Assembly: GCF_900115665.1 (NCBI RefSeq)
Contig: NZ_FOXH01000014.1
Location: 110,637-174,636, forward strand
Direction of reading: 5' to 3'
DNA: 64,000 nt
From: Pseudarcicella hirudinis
GTDB lineage: Bacteria > Bacteroidota > Bacteroidia > Cytophagales > Spirosomataceae
A program made the translations under genes and the position numbers. Of the stretch, positions 35,362-44,020 are shown piece by piece. Every line of letters begins with the position of its first letter. Position 1 is the first letter of the stretch. The notes under the pieces were generated by a model. The model was given only the letters and a program-made list of their open reading frames with translations, did no database searches and was not told where the DNA came from.

Positions 35362-36483
35362 TTATTTTTTATAGAGCGATTCTGTCCGGGTTTTCTTTTC
35401 AAGGAAAATTCCAGGATTTCTGCTAAAATCAACAAAGTCAGCGGCACTTGCCTGACCAGGATAAGGCGCATAAAAATGATCCGGCCGCCCGTTTCTCCAA
35501 ACTAATACATATGAAACATCATTCCCCTGAAGAATTGGCAAAAGGATATTGGTCCACCATTTCTCCTCCGTTAATCTTTCCAGCCCTGTTTCTGTGATGG
35601 CAATAATTTTATTACTTTTTTGGTTGATTTCGTGCAGGTCCGATAACATCCGGCGGGTATTCTTTATAAATGTTTCATTACTGCCGGGAGCATTTCTGTG
35701 ATAAGTATCAAACCCTAACAAATCAGCATATTCATCGCCGGGATAACGTTCGAGATACTCTTCTTTTGAAGAAAAAACATCTGTGGAATAGGCATAAATC
35801 AGGTTATGGATATTTTTTACATTTTTGAGATAATTGACTGTAAACTGCCAAAAATGCTTGTATTCCTCCGGAGAACAGTGGTTCTTTCCCCACCAGAACC
35901 AGGAGCCGGTATGTTCATGAAAAGGTCTGAAAATAACGGGTATAAATTCTCCTTTCGGCCCTTTCAGATCAGACACAAAAACAGCCATTTTATCAAGCCA
36001 GTTCGTATAATTTTTAAGTGCTTCTTTATTGCGCAGTATATTTCCTATTGTAGAATCCTGCTTGTCCCAGGCGGATTTCTTAGGATCCAGCGGATTTCTG
36101 AAATGCCAGCTGATGGTATTGACTCCTCCCCGCTGATAGATTTCAACGATATTTTTCTTCATTTCAGAAAAAGGAACACCGTCAAGATTCTCAGACTGAT
36201 CCATTTCCAATCCGCCCAGATCCCAGCCGAATACTGCCGGAAATTGTCCGGTAACAGATTTTACGTCAGACTTATTCACTTCTCCCACCCAACGCGTCTG
36301 GTCGGCATTAAGTCCATAAGCCAGGTCATCCTGATGACCGAACATTGTGCCCTTTTTCATCAGTTTTTTCAGATTCCGGTAAAGATTCTTCGTTTCCGTA
36401 GTCGCCTTTTTATCAACAGGAAGATCCTGTCCGAAACCAGTTAAAACCACTAATTGTAATAAAATGATAAATTTTAGTTTCAT
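35362..36483 (-). CDS. GH26 beta-mannanase
   Basis: From the ATG at 36483 the protein has 373 residues and a Sec signal peptide (MKLKFIILLQLVVLTGFGQ); a 35-residue upstream in-frame extension to 36588 lacks family character and would bury the signal, so it was rejected. GH26 signatures: acid/base Glu190 in FRPFHEHTGSWFWWG, nucleophile Glu298 in AITETG. The family contains endo-beta-1,4-mannanases and exo-acting mannobiohydrolases. A single catalytic domain without carbohydrate-binding module, of normal length. Together with the epimerase gene downstream it makes a short mannan degradation route: extracellular or periplasmic cleavage to mannobiose, import, epimerisation. Endo or exo mode cannot be decided. 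Confidence 0.9.
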   Translation of the reverse strand: MKLKFIILLQLVVLTGFGQDLPVDKKATTETKNLYRNLKKLMKKGTMFGHQDDLAYGLNADQTRWVGEVNKSDVKSVTGQFPAVFGWDLGGLEMDQSENLDGVPFSEMKKNIVEIYQRGGVNTISWHFRNPLDPKKSAWDKQDSTIGNILRNKEALKNYTNWLDKMAVFVSDLKGPKGEFIPVIFRPFHEHTGSWFWWGKNHCSPEEYKHFWQFTVNYLKNVKNIHNLIYAYSTDVFSSKEEYLERYPGDEYADLLGFDTYHRNAPGSNETFIKNTRRMLSDLHEINQKSNKIIAITETGLERLTEEKWWTNILLPILQGNDVSYVLVWRNGRPDHFYAPYPGQASAADFVDFSRNPGIFLEKKTRTESLYKK

Positions 36484-36949
36484 GAGATTTATCGGAAAAA
36501 TCCTATTTAACATTGTATTAAGATTTGCATTAATCACAGACAAAATTAGAAGTAATTCATAAACACTGCATAGTATTTTTTTATCCATTTATAACACCGA
36601 TAAAACGAAAGTTCTGAATACAGGGAGCAATTTGAGTTAAAAAAGTATTTCATTAATCAAAATAGTATCAAGATATCAGAAATTTCCTTTATTCATTCAA
36701 GAACATAAAATAGTACATTTTTAACCTGTTCTCCACATTCAATCTGCTAAAGCATCCGCAATTCTCAGATGCCGGCAGTCATTCTATTGTTTTGGCTGAT
36801 GAGGCAGAGTACACATGAATGTTCTGCAGGATGATTTTTTCAAAAAAAATCAGGAGATTTAACTTAATTAGACTTAATTTAACGTTAGAATATCAGGACT
36901 TTTTTGTTGAAATTTTTGTTTATCCTCCGGGAGTAGAATATATAATAAA
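36484..36949. other. 466-bp divergent spacer, no gene
   Basis: Between GH26 and the HD-PycTM gene. AT-rich; an upstream extension of the GH26 frame occupies the first 105 bp but is judged noncoding. No hairpin or TAnnTTTG element stood out. Confidence 0.55.
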
Positions 36950-38182
36950 ATGATGCGTACAGAATTGATAGAAGCGGTTGAGGAGTACTCTGAATCGCTT
37001 TTGAAAACCCTGCCTCAAAAGTACTGTTACCATAATTTAGACCACACCCGTTATGTTGTACAATCGGTTGAGGAAATTGGCAGAGCATCTGATATTTCTG
37101 AAAAAGAGATTGAAAAGCTTATTATTGCCGGATGGTTTCATGACCTGGGATATATGGAGGGCAGTGATAACCATGAAGAAAGAAGCATGGGCATCGCCTC
37201 TGACTTTTTGAGTAAGCTTGATGTCCCGCATAAAAAGATTGAGAAAATCCAGTCTTATATTGCAGCAACCAAAATGCCTCAGAAGCCCTCAAATCTTGAG
37301 GAAATGGTGATGTGTGATGCTGATTTATCACATTTTGCCAATGAGGATTTCTTTAATAAAACCGAGGCATTAAGAGAAGAAATCTGTGAAACAAAGCATA
37401 AGCTAGGCAAAAAGAAATGGATGAAACTCACATTGGGTTTTATGCAGTCGCATGAATATTTCACACCTTATGCCAGAGAAAAATATGGTCCTGCAAAACA
37501 GGATAATATGCTGAAAATTATTAAAAAACTGGCCTCATTAAAGGACGATAAGCCAGATGAAGAGGAGGAGGAAATAAAACATATGGACAAAAAAGAAGCA
37601 AAAAGAGAGGAAAAGGAAAAAGAGAAGGATGGCAAAAAACGCCCGGACAGAGGAATTGAAACAATGTTCCGGACAACTTCTTCGAATCACTTTCAGCTCT
37701 CCAATATGGCTGATAACAAGGCCAATATTATGATTTCTGTTAATACAATCATTGTTTCCCTGATTATCAGTATTTTAATCAGAAAGCTGGAAGAATTTCC
37801 AAATCTGATTATTCCGACCATTATGCTCACGGTTGTTTGCCTTCTGGCTACTATTTTTGCCATTCTGGCCACCAGACCAAATGTTACCAGCGGAAAGTTT
37901 TCCAAAGCTGATATTGAAAACAAAACGGCCAATCTGCTTTTTTTCGGAAATTTTCACCAAATGAAACTCAAAGATTATGAGGAAGGGATGAAGGCTATGA
38001 TGAACGATTCAGATTTCCTGTATGCCTCAATGACGAGGGATATTTACTATCTGGGTATTGTTTTGGGGAAAAAATATAAAATGCTTCGAATCTCCTATAA
38101 CATTTTTATGTTCGGTTTTGTCGCTTCAATTCTGGCTTTTGGTGTAGCCATGTATCTGTTTCCACCGTCTGCTGTTAAATAA
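36950..38182 (+). CDS. HD-domain protein fused to PycTM (Pycsar-effector-like)
   Basis: A 410-residue fusion. N-terminal HD phosphohydrolase domain (about 5-200) with metal ligands His32 (NLDHTRY), His64-Asp65 (GWFHDLGY) and Asp123 (MCDADLSHF). A highly charged linker (about 200-232, runs of Lys and Glu) leads to a PycTM-like module: the hallmark NMADNKANIMISVNTIIVS at 252-270 followed by membrane helices near 264-278, 288-307 and 384-403. PycTM proteins are the membrane-disrupting effectors of Pycsar anti-phage systems activated by cCMP or cUMP. HD-PycTM fusions are widespread in Bacteroidota genomes and may not be defence genes; no pyrimidine cyclase is adjacent here. ATG at 36950 or 36953 is possible. 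Monocistronic. Confidence 0.85.
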   Translation: MMRTELIEAVEEYSESLLKTLPQKYCYHNLDHTRYVVQSVEEIGRASDISEKEIEKLIIAGWFHDLGYMEGSDNHEERSMGIASDFLSKLDVPHKKIEKIQSYIAATKMPQKPSNLEEMVMCDADLSHFANEDFFNKTEALREEICETKHKLGKKKWMKLTLGFMQSHEYFTPYAREKYGPAKQDNMLKIIKKLASLKDDKPDEEEEEIKHMDKKEAKREEKEKEKDGKKRPDRGIETMFRTTSSNHFQLSNMADNKANIMISVNTIIVSLIISILIRKLEEFPNLIIPTIMLTVVCLLATIFAILATRPNVTSGKFSKADIENKTANLLFFGNFHQMKLKDYEEGMKAMMNDSDFLYASMTRDIYYLGIVLGKKYKMLRISYNIFMFGFVASILAFGVAMYLFPPSAVK

Positions 38183-38185
38183 TAA

Positions 38186-38225
38186 AAGCCATGAAAGAAT
38201 ACCTGAGTATTAAGTTTCATGGCTT
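38186..38225. terminator. Bidirectional terminator between HD-PycTM and PAP2
   Basis: Two-part hairpin: outer 11-bp stem AAGCCATGAAA / TTTCATGGCTT (38186-38196, 38215-38225) and inner stem AATAC / GTATT (38198-38202, 38207-38211). Confidence 0.75.
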
Positions 38226-38246
38226 AGATCGGAAAGTGTCAGAAAA

Positions 38247-38969
38247 TTAAAAACCGACAACTACGCTTCCTCCCATTGTTCTTCCGTCATAAATCGGTAC
38301 AATTGCCACATTCCCGGGCTTGTGTTTCCCCAGTTTTTCTTTCAGCCATGGATAAATAATATAAGCGGCTTTGGCAGAAAGTACACCTATCCCCGCTCCA
38401 ACCAGCACATCAGACAACCAATGGCGGTTATTTAACATTCTCAATGTTCCGGTAGCAGTTGCAGCAGTATACCCCCCAATCGTGTACCAGACACTTTTGT
38501 CACCATATTCTTCTGCAAAAACAGCTGCTCCGAAGAAAGCATTGGCCGTATGACCGGAAGGAAATGAATCATTTCCGGAATCATCAGGTCTGGTAACATG
38601 TGTCAGATTTTTAAGTCCCGTTGTCGTTCCCACCATCAATGCGCTTCCTATCAGGAGTACTCCGGCTTTATCTGCAAAACTATGTTTACTTTTCACCCCG
38701 ACTAAATCTAACCCTAAAACAGCCACTTGCGGGGCATATTGCAGATAATCGTCTGCATGAGTCCTGAAACTGTTCAGATATTTCTCATGCCATTCCTTTT
38801 GTTCGGCTTTGGTACTGTTATTAATAAATATCATCCCGGTTCCGATCAGGGCAGTGGGAAATATTAATTGTTTTAAGGTGACTTTTCTAAAAGTCGAATC
38901 TCTTTCCTGAGAAAAATTTTTAAATGTATTGAAGAAAAAAACTGTTATGAAAAAAAAATAGAATTTCAT
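38247..38969 (-). CDS. PAP2 superfamily phosphatase
   Basis: A 240-residue membrane-linked acid phosphatase. A signal peptide or anchor (1-18) is followed by helices and the three PAP2 motifs: KxxxxxxRP as KNLTHVTRP, PSGH as SFPSGHTA with the catalytic His, and SRxxxxxHxxxD as NRHWLSDVLVG. Family members dephosphorylate lipid phosphates such as undecaprenyl pyrophosphate or phosphatidic acid; substrate here is unknown. It is convergent with the HD-PycTM gene and divergent from the phosphoesterase-barrel fusion, so it is monocistronic. Confidence 0.9.
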   Translation of the reverse strand: MKFYFFFITVFFFNTFKNFSQERDSTFRKVTLKQLIFPTALIGTGMIFINNSTKAEQKEWHEKYLNSFRTHADDYLQYAPQVAVLGLDLVGVKSKHSFADKAGVLLIGSALMVGTTTGLKNLTHVTRPDDSGNDSFPSGHTANAFFGAAVFAEEYGDKSVWYTIGGYTAATATGTLRMLNNRHWLSDVLVGAGIGVLSAKAAYIIYPWLKEKLGKHKPGNVAIVPIYDGRTMGGSVVVGF

Positions 38970-39153
38970 CTTAGCGGTAAATTGGATAGTAAATGATAGT
39001 ATTATCTTTGTTTAAACGAGAAATCTCTAAAAAAGTATTGCATTTTAGAGAGTAATTTAAGGAAATTCTGCCTTATCTCAAATTTTTTACCTCTCAGGGC
39101 TGTTATGAGTCAGTATCCGGATATTATTTTAGTAAAAGCTTCAAATTCCTCAT

Positions 39154-42100
39154 ATGACAAAATTTTATGCATTTATTCTTTTAATTGCCTGCTTTTTCAA
39201 TCAGGTAAGTCAGGCTCAGACGGTAAAACATTCCGTTTTCCTGATCGGAGATGATGGAGAACCAAAATTGGATGGCAAGGATCCTGTATTAACCTCACTT
39301 CAGAATCAGTTAAAAAAAGCAGGTCAAAATGGTTCATTAATCTTCCTTGGCGATAACATTTATCCGACCGGGATGGTTGACTCTGAGAACCCGGGTCGTA
39401 TAGAGGCTGAAGCAAGGTTAACGGAACAATTAAAAGTAATGCAAAGTTTTGAAGGACATTCCTATATAATTCCCGGAAACCATGATTGGCAGCAGGGTGG
39501 TAAAAATGGCTGGCAATACATTAAAAATCAGGAAAACTTTGTCAGTGATTTTTTGAAAAAAGAGGATGTTTTCTTTCCGAAAGGCGGATGCCCTACCCCA
39601 CAGGAAATTTCAGTTAATGAAGAATTGAGTCTGATTTTACTTGATACCCAGTGGTATCTTCATCCCTGGAATAAGCCGGAAGCAGAATCTGACTGTGAGG
39701 TAAAATCTTTGCAGGGAATGCTCTCTGCAGTAGATGACATATTAGACAGGAATCGTCACAAAAAAGTGCTGGTTCTGGGTCATCACCCAATGTATTCCCA
39801 TGGTTTGCATGGAGGATATTTTACGGTAAAAGACCATCTTTTGCCATTTCATGAATTAGGCTTAAATATTCCATTACCGGTAATCGGTTCTATTTATCCG
39901 CTTTACAGAAGTCTGATAGGCAATATTCAGGATATTGCTCATCCCAAATACCGTGAAATGAGAGACGGCCTGGTGAGTATTTTCAAACATTATAAAAATG
40001 TAATTTATGCCAATGGCCACGACCATAATTTGCAATTGATTGTGAGAGATTCTATCAATTACATCACTTCAGGTGCTGGATCTAAAGCCACTCCGGTAAA
40101 AAAGGGAAATGATTCCCGGTTTGCTTCTTCTACAAAAGGCTTCGTCAGACTGGATTTCCTCGAAAATGATAAAATTCAGGTCATTTTTTATGAAGGTGAC
40201 GGAGCATTGGGAAAGGAATTATATTCTACCCCCATAAGTCTGGTTACCAGACCTTTTGAAGCAACCAACAGTGTTTCTGCCAGACAAAATATTCCTTCAC
40301 AAATTATTCCGAATCCGAAATTTAAAGCCGGTTCTGTAAAACAATGGATTCTGGGGAAAAATTACCGGGACGTTTGGACTACTCCGGTCAGTGCTCCGGT
40401 GCTAAATTTTCAGCAGGAAAAAGGAGGCTTAAAAGTAATTCAGAAAGGTGGAGGTTTACAAACGCTTTCCTTAAGATATCAGGCAGCTTCCGGCGGACAA
40501 TATGTTACGAGGTCCATCAACAAATATCCGGAAGAAGCCGTTCCGGAATCTATCAGAAGTCAGTTTACAGTTGACATTGTAGGAGATCAGATTTCAGCAG
40601 CGCATCCTTTTGCAGCCCTGGTTGTGCCGGATCTGGCTGAAGCAGCGGGGGTTCCTCATACCAACCCTAAATTGGTGGTTATTCCGGAAGATACCGCTTT
40701 AGGACCCTATAAAAGGTTGTTTTCAAACCAGTTGGCTCTTTTCGAAGAAAGACCCGATGATGGTTTTGGTGGTGCTAAAAAAACCTATTCTACCATAAAA
40801 GTTGTTGGTAAACTTGCAGATGATAATCATAATGTGGTTGATCAGAAAGCAGTTTTAAGGGCCAGACTTCTTGATATGCTTATCGGCGACTGGGATCGTC
40901 ATGATGACCAGTGGCGATGGGGAAGTTTTGATCAGAAAGGAAAAGGTTCCGTTTTCAGACCCATTCCTCGTGACAGAGATCAGGCATTTTTCATCAATGA
41001 AGGAGCTTTGCCTGCAATCGCTGCCAGAAAATGGATTCTGCCTAAAATTCAGGGATTTAATCACAAAATCCGGGATGTAGAAGGTTTTAACTTTAATGCC
41101 CGATATTTTGATCGTTCATTTCTGACGAAATTAAGTCAAAATGACTGGCAGGAAATTACCAGAGATTTCCAGTTCAAAATCACTGATGCGATAATTGATT
41201 CTGCTGTTTCCCGTTTACCAAAACCTGATCCGCATGCCAAAGAGATTGCTGAAAAGTTAAAACAAAGGCGTGATGATATGCTGCAATATGCGGAAAAGCA
41301 GTATGAGTTTCTGGCGAAAGAAGTTGATATTCTTGGAAGTGATAAGGATGAGATCATTGAGGTAAAGCGTATGCCGGATGGACAAACAGAGGTTACTGTA
41401 CTAGATCAGAATAAATCAGGGGAAGCCGGAAGAGAGTTATACAAAAGGACTTTCAATCCTCTTTTCACCAAAGAAATAAGAGTCTGGGGGTTTGACGGAG
41501 AAGACAGATTCAGGGTTTATGGTGAAGCTGATAAAGCCATAAAACTCCGATTGATCGGGGGAAAAGGAGCCGATGAATTTACTGATAGTTCCAGAATTGG
41601 CGGATTCCGGAGAAAAACCCTGATTTACGATAAAACCAAAAATACCGTTTTAAATCTTGGCTCAGAAGCCAGAAACCTTACTTCGGATAAAGATCCCAAA
41701 ATCAACGATTATAACCGCGAAGCATTTAAGTATAACAGATTGGCTCCCCTGGCCGCATTTGCCTATAACCCGGATGATGGAATATTTCTCGGAACAGGGA
41801 TTCAGTTAACCAGACAGGGATTCAGAAAAGAACCTTTTGCAAGTCAGCATAATTTATCAGGAAGTTTTGCTTTTTCTACCAGAGCCTTCAATTTGTATTA
41901 TGCAGGTACATTTGTCGATGTGCTGGGTAAAACCGACCTGGAAATCAAAGCAACTTTGCAGCAGTCCAGCATGACTAACAACTTCTTTGGTTTGAGTAAT
42001 GAATCAAATTATATAAAAGAAAAACAGATAGACTATTACCGGGTAAATTACAGTAACTATGAAACCTCTGTCTTTTTGAAAAACAATGTCGGTAAAACAG

Positions 42101-42771
42101 TTTTCTATTATGGTGTAATTCAAAACGGATTCGAAGTAAAAGAAAATACAAGCAGGTATATCAATGAATTTGCTCCGGTAGGTTCGGAAGTTTATAATGA
42201 AAAGGATTATCTTGGTGTCAGAACAGGATTTACGGTTGATGCCCGGGATAATAAAGTTTTCCCAACCAGAGGGGTTTACTGGGATTTCAGTTCAACCTAT
42301 CAAAGAGGTATCAATGCACTTGCCAAGGATAGTTATGCCAATCTCAGAACTGATCTTGCATTTTACTGGTCAGTAAAACTTCCAGCGACCGTTACTTTTG
42401 CCACACGATTTGGGGGAGGCGTCAATTTTACTGATTTTGAATTTTATCAGGCCAATTCACTCGGAGGGCTGACAAATCTTCGTGGTTTTAGAAGAACCCG
42501 TTTTTCAGGTAAAAATTCAGCTTATAACAACACAGAAGTACGATTAAAACTATTTGATATCAAAAGTTACCTGTTTCCTGCGCATTTTGGCATTGTTGCA
42601 TTCAACGATATTGGCAGGGTTTGGAATCCAGGAGAAAATTCAACCAAATGGCATCATGGCTATGGTGGCGGGGTATGGCTGGCTCCATTCAATATGGCCG
42701 TCATTTCTGCGATGTATTCTATGTCTGAAGAAGACAAGGTTCCAATCATCAGAATGGGCTTTTTCTTTTAA
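39154..42771 (+). CDS. Metallophosphoesterase / kinase-like / Omp85-like barrel fusion protein
   Basis: A 1205-residue exported protein with three parts. Signal peptide 1-21 (ending SQAQ). Residues 25-345 are a calcineurin-like phosphoesterase with GDN at 66-68, GNHD at 108-111, GHH at 209-211 and GHDH at 288-291, so the bimetal centre is probably complete. Residues about 400-720 hold a region with atypical-kinase features: YVTRSINK (Lys457), EERP, GDWDRHDDQW (578-587, catalytic-loop-like) and PIPRDRDQAF (603-612, metal-loop-like), recalling HipA/FAM20/CotH folds. The last 330 residues or so are strand-rich with LGGLTNLRGF and a terminal aromatic residue, as in BamA/surface-antigen barrels. 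The middle assignment is inference. It stands alone, with no partner gene. Confidence 0.8.
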   Translation: MTKFYAFILLIACFFNQVSQAQTVKHSVFLIGDDGEPKLDGKDPVLTSLQNQLKKAGQNGSLIFLGDNIYPTGMVDSENPGRIEAEARLTEQLKVMQSFEGHSYIIPGNHDWQQGGKNGWQYIKNQENFVSDFLKKEDVFFPKGGCPTPQEISVNEELSLILLDTQWYLHPWNKPEAESDCEVKSLQGMLSAVDDILDRNRHKKVLVLGHHPMYSHGLHGGYFTVKDHLLPFHELGLNIPLPVIGSIYPLYRSLIGNIQDIAHPKYREMRDGLVSIFKHYKNVIYANGHDHNLQLIVRDSINYITSGAGSKATPVKKGNDSRFASSTKGFVRLDFLENDKIQVIFYEGDGALGKELYSTPISLVTRPFEATNSVSARQNIPSQIIPNPKFKAGSVKQWILGKNYRDVWTTPVSAPVLNFQQEKGGLKVIQKGGGLQTLSLRYQAASGGQYVTRSINKYPEEAVPESIRSQFTVDIVGDQISAAHPFAALVVPDLAEAAGVPHTNPKLVVIPEDTALGPYKRLFSNQLALFEERPDDGFGGAKKTYSTIKVVGKLADDNHNVVDQKAVLRARLLDMLIGDWDRHDDQWRWGSFDQKGKGSVFRPIPRDRDQAFFINEGALPAIAARKWILPKIQGFNHKIRDVEGFNFNARYFDRSFLTKLSQNDWQEITRDFQFKITDAIIDSAVSRLPKPDPHAKEIAEKLKQRRDDMLQYAEKQYEFLAKEVDILGSDKDEIIEVKRMPDGQTEVTVLDQNKSGEAGRELYKRTFNPLFTKEIRVWGFDGEDRFRVYGEADKAIKLRLIGGKGADEFTDSSRIGGFRRKTLIYDKTKNTVLNLGSEARNLTSDKDPKINDYNREAFKYNRLAPLAAFAYNPDDGIFLGTGIQLTRQGFRKEPFASQHNLSGSFAFSTRAFNLYYAGTFVDVLGKTDLEIKATLQQSSMTNNFFGLSNESNYIKEKQIDYYRVNYSNYETSVFLKNNVGKTVFYYGVIQNGFEVKENTSRYINEFAPVGSEVYNEKDYLGVRTGFTVDARDNKVFPTRGVYWDFSSTYQRGINALAKDSYANLRTDLAFYWSVKLPATVTFATRFGGGVNFTDFEFYQANSLGGLTNLRGFRRTRFSGKNSAYNNTEVRLKLFDIKSYLFPAHFGIVAFNDIGRVWNPGENSTKWHHGYGGGVWLAPFNMAVISAMYSMSEEDKVPIIRMGFFF

Positions 42772-42901
42772 ATCTTAATCCCTGGAGGCGCCATCTGCAG
42801 GCTGCACTTTACTATCCTGTATTCCTCAAAAGGTTAAAGCTAAAATTCTATGTCAAATCAGCTTTTATTGTAATTTTAAGTCTTCAAAATCCAAAATCTA
42901 T

Positions 42902-43882
42902 ATGAACCAGAAATCAAAAACATCACTGCTTTGTTTTTCAAGCCGCCAGTTTATGGTAGTATTTACCTTATTACTGACTGTTTTTACAGTACAGATTAGC
43001 CATAGCCTTTATGCAAAACCTGCTGCAGCTTCAATTGAAGGACGCTGGGATATTACCATTAATGTTGATGGAAAGCCTGCTCCAGCCTGGCTGGAAGTAA
43101 GGCACTCTGGTCATCATACGCTCGTTGGACAATTTGTTTGCATCGTTGGAAGTGCCCGTCCTATCTCTGTAGTGCATTTCAAAGATGATAAATTCAGCTT
43201 TGCTATCCCTCCGCAATGGGAACAGGGAGAAAATGATCTTAAAATCGAAGGTACAGTTCAGGGAGAGACCATATCAGGAACACTTATCACTGCTGATGGA
43301 AAAACCCGTACCTGGACAGGTGTACGTGCCCCTGTTCTTCGCAGAACTTCACAACCGGTCTGGGGAAAACCTATCCGCCTTACCGAAGGTAATCAGATGA
43401 TGGCCTGGCATGCAGAAGGAAACAATCAGTGGATTGCTGAAAACGGTATTCTGCGCAGCCCGAAATCCGGTGCAAACCTTGTAACAAACGAGAAATTCAA
43501 TGATTTCAAACTTCATGTAGAATTTCGCATTCCAAAAGGCAGTAACAGCGGTGTCTATCTTCGTGGCCGTTATGAAGCGCAGGTAACAGACAGCAAAGGA
43601 ATGGAACCTGCTTTGGATCAGATGGGTGCTATTTACGGTTTTCTTACGCCAAGTGAAATGGTTGCAAAAGAAGCAGGTGAGTGGAATACTTATGATATAA
43701 CATTAATCGGCAGAATGATCACTATTGTAGCTAATGGCAAAACAGTGATCAGCAATCAGGAAATTCCGGGCATTACAGGAGGTGCTATTGATAGTAAAGA
43801 AGGAGAACCAGGTCCGTTGCTGATTCAGGGCGACCATGGTCCTGTTGAGTACCGTAATATCATCATTACTCCTGCAAAATAA
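42902..43882 (+). CDS. DUF1080 (3-keto-disaccharide hydrolase-like) exported protein
   Basis: A 326-residue exported protein. A long signal peptide or anchor (about 1-41, hydrophobic 18-37) precedes a small beta domain (about 45-140) with GRWDITINVDGKPAPAWLEV, typical of DUF1080 companions, and the LamG-like DUF1080/3-keto-disaccharide hydrolase domain (about 150-325) with FRIPKGSNSGVYLRGRYEAQV, GEWNTYDITLIG and GPLLIQGDHGPVEYRNIII. Some family members hydrolyse 3-keto-glycosides; others only bind sugars. Usual partner oxidoreductases (Gfo/Idh) are not next to it here. Monocistronic, ending in a terminator. Confidence 0.88.
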   Translation: MNQKSKTSLLCFSSRQFMVVFTLLLTVFTVQISHSLYAKPAAASIEGRWDITINVDGKPAPAWLEVRHSGHHTLVGQFVCIVGSARPISVVHFKDDKFSFAIPPQWEQGENDLKIEGTVQGETISGTLITADGKTRTWTGVRAPVLRRTSQPVWGKPIRLTEGNQMMAWHAEGNNQWIAENGILRSPKSGANLVTNEKFNDFKLHVEFRIPKGSNSGVYLRGRYEAQVTDSKGMEPALDQMGAIYGFLTPSEMVAKEAGEWNTYDITLIGRMITIVANGKTVISNQEIPGITGGAIDSKEGEPGPLLIQGDHGPVEYRNIIITPAK

Positions 43883-43904
43883 GCAAGAACTGCCCGAATA
43901 AATT

Positions 43905-43944
43905 AAAAAGCCTCTTGGTATCAATTGGATACAAGAGGCTTTTT
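43905..43944 (+). terminator. Terminator after the DUF1080 gene
   Basis: Perfect 13-bp stem AAAAAGCCTCTTG / CAAGAGGCTTTTT (43905-43917, 43932-43944), with a T-run in the second arm; also usable by the converging lipoprotein gene. Confidence 0.85.
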
Positions 43945-44020
43945 ATATGGATTTATGCTTTAGGGATTTCAAAATCCCTTGCTTACGACACTTAAAAAGT
44001 CTGGCCGAATATCAACTAAC

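Noticed and set aside
35806..36444. 212-codon plus-strand frame opposite the GH26 gene
   Set aside because: Fully antisense to a gene with clear catalytic motifs; composition is that of a shadow frame.
29499..38182. Claim of a complete Pycsar defence operon
   Set aside because: The cyclase and PycTM genes are 6 kb apart with unrelated genes and terminators between, so only a loose hypothesis is kept.
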